A model generated the notes under the pieces. It had not been told where the DNA came from. It saw nothing but the letters and a program-made list of their open reading frames with translations, and did no database searches. Made by a program: the position numbers and the translations under genes. Source: Verrucomicrobiia bacterium (GTDB lineage Bacteria; Verrucomicrobiota; Verrucomicrobiia; Verrucomicrobiales; Akkermansiaceae). From it: a stretch of DNA of 64,000 bases. The stretch lies in the NCBI GenBank assembly GCA_030432565.1, contig JAUIGV010000024.1, positions 18,026-82,025 of the forward strand. The letters are read 5' to 3'. This document shows positions 19,974 through 27,013 of the stretch, piece by piece; position 1 is the stretch's first letter; every line of letters starts with the position of its first letter.

Positions 19974-20897
19974 ATGAAAGCCAATAACAACCCATCCTCC
20001 AGGATTTCAAAATCTGTTCTCGCACTTCTTGTAACCCTACCGGCGGGTGCAGCCACCCCAGCCATCAGCTGGGGCGGACAATATATCAGCCGGGCAGATG
20101 AGCCGTTTGAGGGAGACATCGCTGCCAACCGTGGGAGTAGCGATAAATATGGAGACCCGGATGGTCCCTTTACCATTGTCGGCGGAACAACTGTCGGTCG
20201 AGCCTACAGCGCGGACACCCCTTTTTCCCCCCCGACAGACTATTCCGGGACCAGCGGCACTTTCTTCGGAGCCAGTTCGGTGACCCGATCCGGTACCGGT
20301 AGCAACGATGGATTTTCAGAATTGGGGATTATTGACCAAGGCCCCAATGATAGCATTCATTGGCACGTGGATACCGGAGGCGATGATCATACCTTTCACC
20401 TCCTGATCTACTGGGACAAGGCTGATTTCCTCGGACCACTGAGCACAATTCCCAATCTGGATCTCAGCCAGGGTGCCTTTACCATTGGCACCTCACAGTC
20501 GAGTGGAAACCACTCCGACGAACTCCTCCATTGGGTGGTTCGGGACGGGAACCAGTTTTACGTGTCGGAGAGCACCATCACTCTCACGAACAACTCCGAG
20601 ATCACCACACCCTATTCCTCTCTCGTGAATTGGGCCGAATACAACCCCGTCGATCCGACTGGAGCGACGACTCTCACTGATCTTCAGTCCATCGACTTCG
20701 ACGAAGCCGGACCCTATTCACCTCAAACTTTTAGCAATGTCACTGGTCTTGGGTTCTACGTTGAACATGAGGCTGCGACCGGCCCCATTCACGTCCATAT
20801 TGAAGGATTCGAGGCCAGTCTCATTCCAGAGCCCTCCAGCGCTCTCCTCTGTTTTTTAAGTTTGGGAGGACTGGTCGGTTTTCGCCGTCGAAAGTGA
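19974..20897 (+). CDS. PEP-CTERM-anchored secreted protein
   Basis: The 307-residue protein starts at ATG 19974; the frame upstream to 19935 lacks a signal. Its signal peptide covers about the first 27 residues (SVLALLVTLPAGAATPA). The C-terminus IPEPSSALLCFLSLGGLVGF with RRRK is a PEP-CTERM exosortase signal. The body is beta-rich with many Ser, Thr and Gly: FHLLIYWDKADFLGPLST, SDELLHWVVRDGNQFYVSES and SLVNWAEYNP suggest a jelly-roll-like fold of a type common in PEP-CTERM proteins. Expected at the cell surface. The leader carries the inverted repeat at 19844-19874. Confidence 0.88.
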   Translation: MKANNNPSSRISKSVLALLVTLPAGAATPAISWGGQYISRADEPFEGDIAANRGSSDKYGDPDGPFTIVGGTTVGRAYSADTPFSPPTDYSGTSGTFFGASSVTRSGTGSNDGFSELGIIDQGPNDSIHWHVDTGGDDHTFHLLIYWDKADFLGPLSTIPNLDLSQGAFTIGTSQSSGNHSDELLHWVVRDGNQFYVSESTITLTNNSEITTPYSSLVNWAEYNPVDPTGATTLTDLQSIDFDEAGPYSPQTFSNVTGLGFYVEHEAATGPIHVHIEGFEASLIPEPSSALLCFLSLGGLVGFRRRK

Positions 20898-20918
20898 AAT
20901 TTTGTCTTCTTTAGGCAG

Positions 20919-20947
20919 CGTCAATTCTGGGTAGAACAGGATTGACG
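20919..20947. terminator. Hairpin after a PEP-CTERM gene, possible terminator
   Basis: CGTCAATTCTG and CAGGATTGACG form a 10-pair stem with one mismatch and a 7-nt loop, 22 nt after the stop at 20897. There is no T-run on either side, so intrinsic termination is uncertain; it may act as a 3' stabilising hairpin. Confidence 0.4.
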
Positions 20948-21399
20948 TGACAACAGATCAAGCTCTTTGGACGAATCGGAATCGACGAAAGCTACGACCC
21001 ATTCAAAGAATAGAGAACGGGGCGTGAGTGATTGCTGACAGCTTGGTTGGGCCACCCGGGCGGAGGAGGCGGAATGCGATCTCTGCTCCGAAGACCTTAC
21101 TGAGTTGATGGGAACAGGGCGCGAGGTAATAATCTCGAGAGTTCGCGATTCGGTGCAACTTGATCGACTGCAGAATGCTCCGGAGACCTTTTCGGGCAAG
21201 CAGCCGGAGAAAAGCCGATCCCTGGTGGTCCCGGATTCAGAAGAGAGGGGTCTGGTTGTTGCTCAATCGACTCGTTTCTGGAATCAGGGCTTCTTGGCTT
21301 GATCGATGAAATTGATTTCCCCACTTGTTTTTTCATTCCTCGGCGCCGCTTTATCCACCCGATCCCTGCCGTTTGACCTGTTATGGAAACCTGATGCCT
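20948..21399. other. Intergenic region with a truncated signal-peptide-like start
   Basis: No full gene is seen. At 21306-21473 on the plus strand a 55-codon frame begins MKLISPLVFSFLGAALSTRS, a plausible signal peptide, and then loses protein character and stops. It may be the beginning of a deleted exported protein. Confidence 0.3.
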
Positions 21400-21705
21400 T
21401 CAAGTGGTCGTGCGAGACTCATAGAACGGCGCACCCTTGGCGTCTTGGGGTTTCGTGGGCTGGTAGTCGATGAACTGTTCGATCAGGCCCTCAAAATTGG
21501 TCTTCAGATGGCGTAGGAATTCCGCCGGTCCCTCGACCTGATGTAAAGGGAAGCAAGCCCGCGCTTTTTCGGGGATTTTTTCAGGGGAGGAGCCAAAAGG
21601 TGGAGCTGGCTTTCGCTCTTTTCGAGGGTCAGCCATTGCTCGCCATCGGTAAGAACGGACAAGGCTCATTTGCGATGAGAGAAGACGAAGGCTTTCAGTT
21701 TCCAT
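21400..21705 (-). pseudogene. Possible frameshifted gene remnant
   Basis: Two minus-strand frames each look protein-like over part of this stretch. One reads DGEQWLTLEKSESQLHLLAP at about 21590-21660, the other GPAEFLRHLKTNFEGLIEQF and FIDYQPTKPQDAKG at about 21410-21540. Joining them needs one frameshift near 21545-21580, and the first frame also has a TGA upstream. I cannot name the family. The 101-codon open frame covering the whole stretch is probably an artefact of the two. Confidence 0.3.
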
Positions 21706-21808
21706 TCCGCTTTTCGATCACTCCTCTCACGAGAATGCAATTTCTGCGATCTTTTCTGTAACCCATGCCACTGCTTCCGGAATCCACCAGTGACAACCAA
21801 TCAACGTC

Positions 21809-22849
21809 ATGAATAGGTCTAAAAGAAAAAGCAGCAAAAGTTCCGGATTCAAAAACACTCGCCGTTCCTCTGGAATACGAAAGGCTCTCGGAAGTTTGAT
21901 GGCGCTCGCCATCTCCCTCCCGCTCTCCAGTGCGGAGCCCACTCATGCCAAGAACTCCGTTACGAAAGTTGTCAGCTTTGGCGACAGCCTGACTGACATG
22001 GGCAATTTCTATCGTGCGACCGGAGTGCCGCCCTTTCCTTATTGGGAGGGGAGAGTTTCGGACGGTCCCCTTTGGATCGAACACCTTGCCGCCAAATTAA
22101 AAATCACGATCGATCCGGCCGACCAATATGGCTGGCTTGGATCAATGACCGGAAACACCAATTTCCGGGATATTCCGGAGGCTGGCATCTACTTCCCTGG
22201 ATTCGAACAGCAAATCGAGACCTTCCTTGAAGACGTGGGTTCAGATGGAGCAGATCCCAGGGCCCTCTACTCTGTCTGGATTGGTGCCAACGACGTATTC
22301 GACTGGCTCGGGAAACAAAATCAGACTCCCGATGAACTCATCACGACCGGAGTCGCCAACACTGTGCAAGGGATCATTAGCCTGTCCAACGCAGGGGCCA
22401 AACATTTCATCGTTGGCAATCTTCCCGATCTCGGGATCACCCCTGATGCCCAGGACCTCGGACCGTTTGTGGCCGGCCTGCTCTCCCAGTTGTCGTGTGC
22501 TTATAATGCCGCTCTGGAGGAGCAACTGAAGGCGCTGGAAGCGACGATGGGGATCTGCATCACTCGTCTCGATGCCTTCGCTATCATCGAACAAGTTGCA
22601 TCCGAGCCCGAGTCCTTCGGACTCACCAACGTGACTGATCGGGCAATTGCCTCCTACCCGCTGTCCGATCCCTCCGAGTATCTTTTCTGGGATGGCGTTC
22701 ATCCCACCACTGCAGCCAACGAATGGGTCGCCGATTTTGTCTGTGCCGCCCTGGTGGAAACTTACTCGAAGAAAAAGTCCGACAGCAAGGGCCGGGCCCC
22801 TCTTCAATCTCTCAACGGGTTGGTGCGTGCTGCTTCCGCCAGAAACTAG
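21809..22849 (+). CDS. Secreted GDSL-family lipase/esterase
   Basis: The 346-residue protein has a long basic N-region and a hydrophobic core (LGSLMALAISLPLSSA), then the SGNH blocks: VVSFGDSLTDMGN with nucleophile Ser60, an oxyanion Gly in the second block, WIGANDVFDWL with the block-III Asn, and FWDGVHPTTAANEW with the Asp-His pair. This block order and the WYGD-like surroundings match the thermolabile-haemolysin/GDSL acyl hydrolases. It should hydrolyse acyl or acetyl esters of lipids or glycans outside the cytoplasm. The gene is single and ends at a strong terminator (22907-22942). Confidence 0.9.
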   Translation: MNRSKRKSSKSSGFKNTRRSSGIRKALGSLMALAISLPLSSAEPTHAKNSVTKVVSFGDSLTDMGNFYRATGVPPFPYWEGRVSDGPLWIEHLAAKLKITIDPADQYGWLGSMTGNTNFRDIPEAGIYFPGFEQQIETFLEDVGSDGADPRALYSVWIGANDVFDWLGKQNQTPDELITTGVANTVQGIISLSNAGAKHFIVGNLPDLGITPDAQDLGPFVAGLLSQLSCAYNAALEEQLKALEATMGICITRLDAFAIIEQVASEPESFGLTNVTDRAIASYPLSDPSEYLFWDGVHPTTAANEWVADFVCAALVETYSKKKSDSKGRAPLQSLNGLVRAASARN

Positions 22850-22906
22850 TAGCTGCCAGCGGGCAATGCGGTCACTGGATCAGAATAATTGCAAACGAGT
22901 CTTGAG

Positions 22907-22942
22907 ACACGGAGGGCGTAGGTGCCTTCCGTGTTTCATTTG
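22907..22942 (+). terminator. Intrinsic terminator of the GDSL hydrolase gene
   Basis: ACACGGAGGGC (22907-22917) pairs with GCCTTCCGTGT (22924-22934) in an 11-bp stem with one G-T pair and a 6-nt loop, followed by TTCATTT. It begins 57 nt after the stop codon at 22849. Confidence 0.7.
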
Positions 22943-23169
22943 TGAGAATCCCGAATTTCGTTCGCCCGGGACGATTCGCAATCGTGCCACCTCTTTCGAT
23001 TGGAATCATTCCGCCCCCAATTGTCTCAACCAATAAGAATGGCGTATTCGCCTCCACAAGTCTCCGGAGCAAACCAGAGAAGTGCCGTCCTGATTGGTCT
23101 TCGAAGATTTTGATCGTAAGAATCGTGCTCCCGATCACACTGCGGGGAAGTGTTCCGAAAGTTCCAAAG

Positions 23170-24582
23170 ATGAGATGGCTGAAAGCCTCTGCGTTTGTTC
23201 TTTGTCTTTCAGCGACATCCCTCTCTTTCAACAACCTGACTGCAAATCTTGTGAGAATTCTCAGCTTTCTTCCCCTTCTTCTCGGTTTTACCACCTCGCT
23301 TTGCGGCCAGGAAAATTGGCCCATGTTTCGGGGGCCTGCGGCGCGGGGTGTCTCCGGAAATTCTGATCTGCCGGAAATCTGGTCTACTACAAAAAACATC
23401 GCCTGGAAGACCGATATTCCCGGAAGAGGCTGGTCCAGCCCCATCGTTTGGGGCGACCGCGTCTTCGTTACAACGGTCCTCAATCAGGGCGAAACCGAAG
23501 CCCCAAGGAAAGGACTCTACTTTGGAGGGAACAGGCTAGAGATCCCCGACACTATTCACGAGTGGAAGACTCTCTGTCTCGACCTGAAAACAGGAACGAT
23601 TCTTTGGGAGAAAAACCTCCATAAGGGGAAGCCCAAATCATCCATTCATCTCAAGAATTCCTATGCCTCCGAAACTCCGGTGACAGACGGAAATCTCGTC
23701 TATTGTTCGTTTGGGAATCAGGGGCTTTATGCTCTGAATTTTGAGGGAGAGGTGATCTGGTCTCATGATTACCCCGTCCATAAGACGCGCTACGGTTGGG
23801 GGACATCCTCGTCCCCGGTGATCCACGAAAATCGCCTCTATTTGGTCAATGACAACGAAGAGGATTCTTACCTTCTTGCCCTGGACAAAAAGACAGGAAA
23901 GAAAATCTGGCGGACATCACGAGATGAAAAATCCAATTGGTCAAACCCCTACATTTGGCAAAACAAAATGCGCACCGAGATCATCGTTCCCGGATCCGGC
24001 CGGACGAGATCATACGATCTTCAGGGCAAGGAGCTTTGGTCGTTCAAAGGCATGTCCAGCATCACCATTGCCACTCCGTATTCCCATGATGGGCTTCTCT
24101 ATCTTTCTTCGGGATACGTTGGTGATGTTTCCCGCCCACTTTACGCCATCCGTCCTGGTGCGAGTGGCGATATTTCGGTGAGTAAAAAAGAGACCTCAAA
24201 TGATTTTGTAGCTTGGAGTCGTTGGAAAGCTGCTCCCTACAATCCTTCGACGCTAATCTACCGGGATCAACTTTATGTTCTCCTCGATCGAGGCTACCTT
24301 TCCTCGATCCACCCAAAAACAGGTGAGGAGATCTATGGGAAGCAAAAGCTGCCCGGTTCCACTGGTTTTACCGCTTCGCCATGGGCTTATCAGGGGAAAA
24401 TTTTCTGTTTTAATGAAGATGGCGGCACGAATGTTATCAAGGCTGGCAAGGAATTTTCCCTCCTTCATACCAATCAACTTGGGGATGATGATATGGGCAT
24501 GGCAACCCCGGCGATTGCCGGGCGCAGTCTGATTATCCGGACCTCGGCCCGGGTCTACTGTGTGAGAAAGCCTGCCAAATAA
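23170..24582 (+). CDS. Secreted PQQ-like beta-propeller protein
   Basis: The protein has a hydrophobic leader (ILSFLPLLLGFTTSLCG) before QENWPMFRGPAARGVSG, the usual start of the secreted 'outer membrane biogenesis' PQQ-repeat proteins of Verrucomicrobiota and Planctomycetota. Propeller blades follow with W....G repeats: LDLKTGTILWEKN, LYALNFEGEVIWSHD, LALDKKTGKKIWR, YDLQGKELWSFKG. No PQQ cofactor enzyme residues are evident, so a binding or scaffold role is more likely than a dehydrogenase. The start is uncertain: ATG 23170 gives two hydrophobic stretches, while GTG 23251 gives a compact signal peptide. The open frame back to 22942 is not protein-like and overlaps no promoter I can see. Confidence 0.85.
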   Translation: MRWLKASAFVLCLSATSLSFNNLTANLVRILSFLPLLLGFTTSLCGQENWPMFRGPAARGVSGNSDLPEIWSTTKNIAWKTDIPGRGWSSPIVWGDRVFVTTVLNQGETEAPRKGLYFGGNRLEIPDTIHEWKTLCLDLKTGTILWEKNLHKGKPKSSIHLKNSYASETPVTDGNLVYCSFGNQGLYALNFEGEVIWSHDYPVHKTRYGWGTSSSPVIHENRLYLVNDNEEDSYLLALDKKTGKKIWRTSRDEKSNWSNPYIWQNKMRTEIIVPGSGRTRSYDLQGKELWSFKGMSSITIATPYSHDGLLYLSSGYVGDVSRPLYAIRPGASGDISVSKKETSNDFVAWSRWKAAPYNPSTLIYRDQLYVLLDRGYLSSIHPKTGEEIYGKQKLPGSTGFTASPWAYQGKIFCFNEDGGTNVIKAGKEFSLLHTNQLGDDDMGMATPAIAGRSLIIRTSARVYCVRKPAK

Positions 24583-24610
24583 GAGCCCGCGATTGATTGC
24601 CGGAAATTTT

Positions 24611-24674
24611 GCTTTTTGGCGGGTTGACTTTGGTGCCGCCTTGGGACCGAAGCGGAGGAAGGAGAAAGAGGGGG
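24611..24674 (+). repeat. Copy A of a dispersed intergenic repeat
   Basis: GCTTTTTGGCGGGTTGACTT, a GCCGCC block, CCGAAGCGGAGG and a purine tail match copy B at 26172-26237 along nearly the whole length, and copy C at 17959-18012 over the second part. It sits just after the propeller gene. Confidence 0.6.
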
Positions 24675-24763
24675 ATCTGTAAAAGCCGTCTCGACCATCT
24701 GGCCACTCCAATGTCCTCTGAAACACCATCAGGCGTTTTTAAAGAACGCCATTTTCAAATCAT

Positions 24764-24788
24764 CCCCTGTCTCAGGGGACGGTTTTTT
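24764..24788 (+). terminator. Intrinsic terminator, plus strand
   Basis: CCCCTG (24764-24769) pairs with CAGGGG (24773-24778) around TCT and is followed by ACGG and seven T. A second hairpin, GGCGTT with AACGCC at 24732-24750, lies just before it. It would end transcripts coming from the propeller gene and overlaps the last codons of the convergent DUF2254 gene. Confidence 0.6.
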
Positions 24789-26121
24789 TGCTTCTGCTGC
24801 AGACGGCTTCCACCGATTGGTATCTCGACTCCAGACAATCCCGGTCAAAATCGTTGGACATTTTGGGACTCGAATCGTCCCTGATCATCTGTGCTTGCTT
24901 CAACAAAGCTGCCCTCTGTTCACTTTGCCTGGCAACTCTTGCTGTGAGAGCCAAGGTTTCAAGAAGGCGACAAGAAACATCGCATCTCTCCCTCGAGGCC
25001 TGGCGGATCTGATTGAATGCCGCCCCCACCAATCCGGCGTAGTCCGTTCCGCACGCCACCACGCGGATCGCACCCTCGCGATCCCGGTGGACCGGCTGTG
25101 GAAGAGGGCGGGCGAAGGTGGATTGCAAACCCGCTCCCAAATAGTCGATGCAATCCATTGCCGTAAACGGGTCATTGATTCCCGGCGATAAGGCTCTCAA
25201 GGCGACCTCGACCAGTTGTCTGAAGCCATATTCGAAATCCTGTTCCGGGGTTCGGGCCGAACCGATATAAAATGACTCCCGGGTTTTTTCGATGATGAGA
25301 TCTCGATCCGGTTTCTCTGCTTCCACATTATCGACCGAGGCGACGACCTGCTGGTCACTCACGAAATCGCCGGCCCGACAATGAATCTTCAAACGAACCT
25401 TTTGCTCCATTGCAAGCTCTACCATCGCTTCATAATTGATCGCTTGGACATAGCCGGTTTTATACCCTTTAATCTCCCAGTCTGTCGCCATCTGAAGGAT
25501 GGCGCGGTCTTCAACAAGCTCCTCACCAATCTCGGGAAAAACCGCTTCAATCGATGATTGGAGTCCGCGAAAGGCATCAGCCACCACCTGTTCGGCCTGA
25601 ATTTCTCGAAGAATGTGTTGGATGAAGTGGATGAAGCATCCCAAACCGATCATCGCTAGGACTACGCTGGTCATCACGGATAGAGCCGGGACGAACCAAT
25701 CGTTTTCAATCGACCGGACCTCACGCAGGATGAAGAGACAGAAAACAAAGGTCCCCAGGAGAACTCCTAGGGTCCGCTGGGAGGCCCGGTCCTTGAGGAA
25801 ATTTCGAAGAAGGCGCGGACCGAATTGTTGAGAGGCCAGGGTCATTGTGACCATGATGCTGGAGAAGGAAACACCCGCGATGGCCAACATCGAGGTCGCG
25901 ATTGTCCCCAAAAGAACACGCGCGCCTTCTGGAGAGGAAATGTGAAAAAAACCAGTCGTCGCGGGATTGCTGAAATGCCCGGAGGCGTCGAGCCACAAGG
26001 TGAACTGCGAGAGGGCAATGGCTAACACAACGTAGAACGCCGGGATGGTCCAGGGAGCAGCACGGAACTTTTCGGCGAAGTGAATTAGCAGCGTTTTCGT
26101 GGAAGTCACGAATGTCACCAT
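24772..26121 (-). CDS. DUF2254 family membrane protein
   Basis: The 449-residue protein has four hydrophobic membrane segments in the first 170 residues (for example WTIPAFYVVLAIALSQFTLW and TLGVLLGTFVFCLFIL). A soluble C-terminal half follows with the hallmark RALSPGINDPFTAMDCIDYL of DUF2254, and EEL/DRD-rich beta parts before it. The family has no fixed function; an inner-membrane channel- or transporter-like role is only inferred from topology. ATG 26121 is preferred over GTG 26142. It is a single gene converging on the PQQ-propeller gene. Confidence 0.88.
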   Translation of the reverse strand: MVTFVTSTKTLLIHFAEKFRAAPWTIPAFYVVLAIALSQFTLWLDASGHFSNPATTGFFHISSPEGARVLLGTIATSMLAIAGVSFSSIMVTMTLASQQFGPRLLRNFLKDRASQRTLGVLLGTFVFCLFILREVRSIENDWFVPALSVMTSVVLAMIGLGCFIHFIQHILREIQAEQVVADAFRGLQSSIEAVFPEIGEELVEDRAILQMATDWEIKGYKTGYVQAINYEAMVELAMEQKVRLKIHCRAGDFVSDQQVVASVDNVEAEKPDRDLIIEKTRESFYIGSARTPEQDFEYGFRQLVEVALRALSPGINDPFTAMDCIDYLGAGLQSTFARPLPQPVHRDREGAIRVVACGTDYAGLVGAAFNQIRQASRERCDVSCRLLETLALTARVARQSEQRAALLKQAQMIRDDSSPKMSNDFDRDCLESRYQSVEAVCSRSKKTVP

Positions 26122-26171
26122 ATCGAAGCAAAACCTACGCACAAACAGAATGGCACGACTGCTGGGAATTT

Positions 26172-26237
26172 GCTTTTTGGCTGGTTGGCTTTAAAGCTGC
26201 CGTTGGACCAAAGTGGAGGGGGAGGGAAAGGGGGGGC
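26172..26237 (+). repeat. Copy B of a dispersed intergenic repeat
   Basis: GCTTTTTGGCTGGTTGGCTTT, a GCTGCC block, CCAAAGTGGAGG and a run of A and G match copy A at 24611-24674 with scattered substitutions. It lies in the space upstream of the DUF2254 gene. Confidence 0.6.
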
Positions 26238-26405
26238 TTCGTGAATTCAGTGAGCTCTTTCTGATGGGGGCATGTGAAGAGAAAAACGGCGGGAATTCTC
26301 ACGGAAATCAAGATGACCGGATTTGATCCGGGGGGCAGCCACGGAACGCCGCGGGGGGTTCATTCAAAACCGTTCCCGCAATGAGGAATTTTCCCAAGGT
26401 GGGAG

Positions 26406-26594
26406 TTACCAGCCAAGTTCCTCTTCCTTTTTTCGCACTTCCTTGAGTCTCTTTTTTTCACTTTCGAAGGGAGTATGAATTTCAGGTTCCTGATAGATGA
26501 GCTGGCCGCTGGAGTCGCGGACGGTGCGTTGCACGAGGCAGCTTGAGAAGCATAGGCTCGCAGCGGAAAGAAGGAGAAGAGAGGTGAATCGCAT
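26406..26594 (-). CDS. Small lipoprotein
   Basis: Starting at ATG 26594, the 62-residue product has MRFTSLLLLSAASLCFSSC, a lipoprotein signal with the modified Cys at 19, and a mature part of about 44 residues ending in a charged helix (ESEKKRLKEVRKKEEELGW). There is an upstream ATG at 26624 that would only add a polar extension. Such small verrucomicrobial lipoproteins have no known function. The next gene on this strand is the DUF2254 gene about 285 nt downstream. Confidence 0.7.
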   Translation of the reverse strand: MRFTSLLLLSAASLCFSSCLVQRTVRDSSGQLIYQEPEIHTPFESEKKRLKEVRKKEEELGW

Positions 26595-26852
26595 GGGGTT
26601 ACTATATGTTTTGAGTTCGGACAATCAAGAGTGCTCGATCAAGAGCTTGTTTGCTCCCCGGGGGGGCTCGGAACTTTCCTGACTCGACCACAATGCGTAC
26701 GGCGGGAGAATTTGGAAGGTGATTCCGGAAATCCGTTTTGCCATAGCGCTAGAAGAGATCGGGCTTGCGCGGCCTTGGATTCAGCACTAACCACGAAATG
26801 CGATTATTTGCTGGGAAGCATTGGGTGTCAGTGGTTTGAAGATCAAAGCATG

Positions 26853-26875
26853 CGCAGACATTCGCAAATGCTGCG
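26853..26875. promoter_or_regulatory. Inverted repeat upstream of the 27014 gene
   Basis: CGCAG-A-CAT and ATG-CTGCG are complementary around TCGCAA. The sequence shares TTCGCAAAT and TGCGCAG with the inverted repeat at 19844-19874, which precedes another secreted-protein gene at a similar distance. It may be a binding site for a regulator. Confidence 0.4.
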
Positions 26876-26939
26876 GAGCAAACGGTGTTGACCCTTGATT
26901 AATATTCATCCGGTGAAATTGCCGCTTCGTGGCTCCTCT

Positions 26940-26962
26940 GATGCTTGGTCCCCCCAAGCATC
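26940..26962. promoter_or_regulatory. Leader hairpin of the 27014 gene
   Basis: GATGCTTGG (26940-26948) and CCAAGCATC (26954-26962) make a perfect 9-bp stem with a 5-nt loop, about 50 nt before the ATG at 27014. It could regulate translation or transcription of the gene. Confidence 0.45.
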
Positions 26963-27013
26963 GTTCCAAGGGAGTCACCCCGGTTTTTCTGTCCGATACA
27001 AATCCCCAATGAT

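Noticed and set aside
22942..23169. Extension of the PQQ-propeller frame upstream of 23170
   Set aside because: The translated sequence is not protein-like and it starts just after the terminator of the previous gene; signal-peptide-like starts exist at 23170 and 23251.
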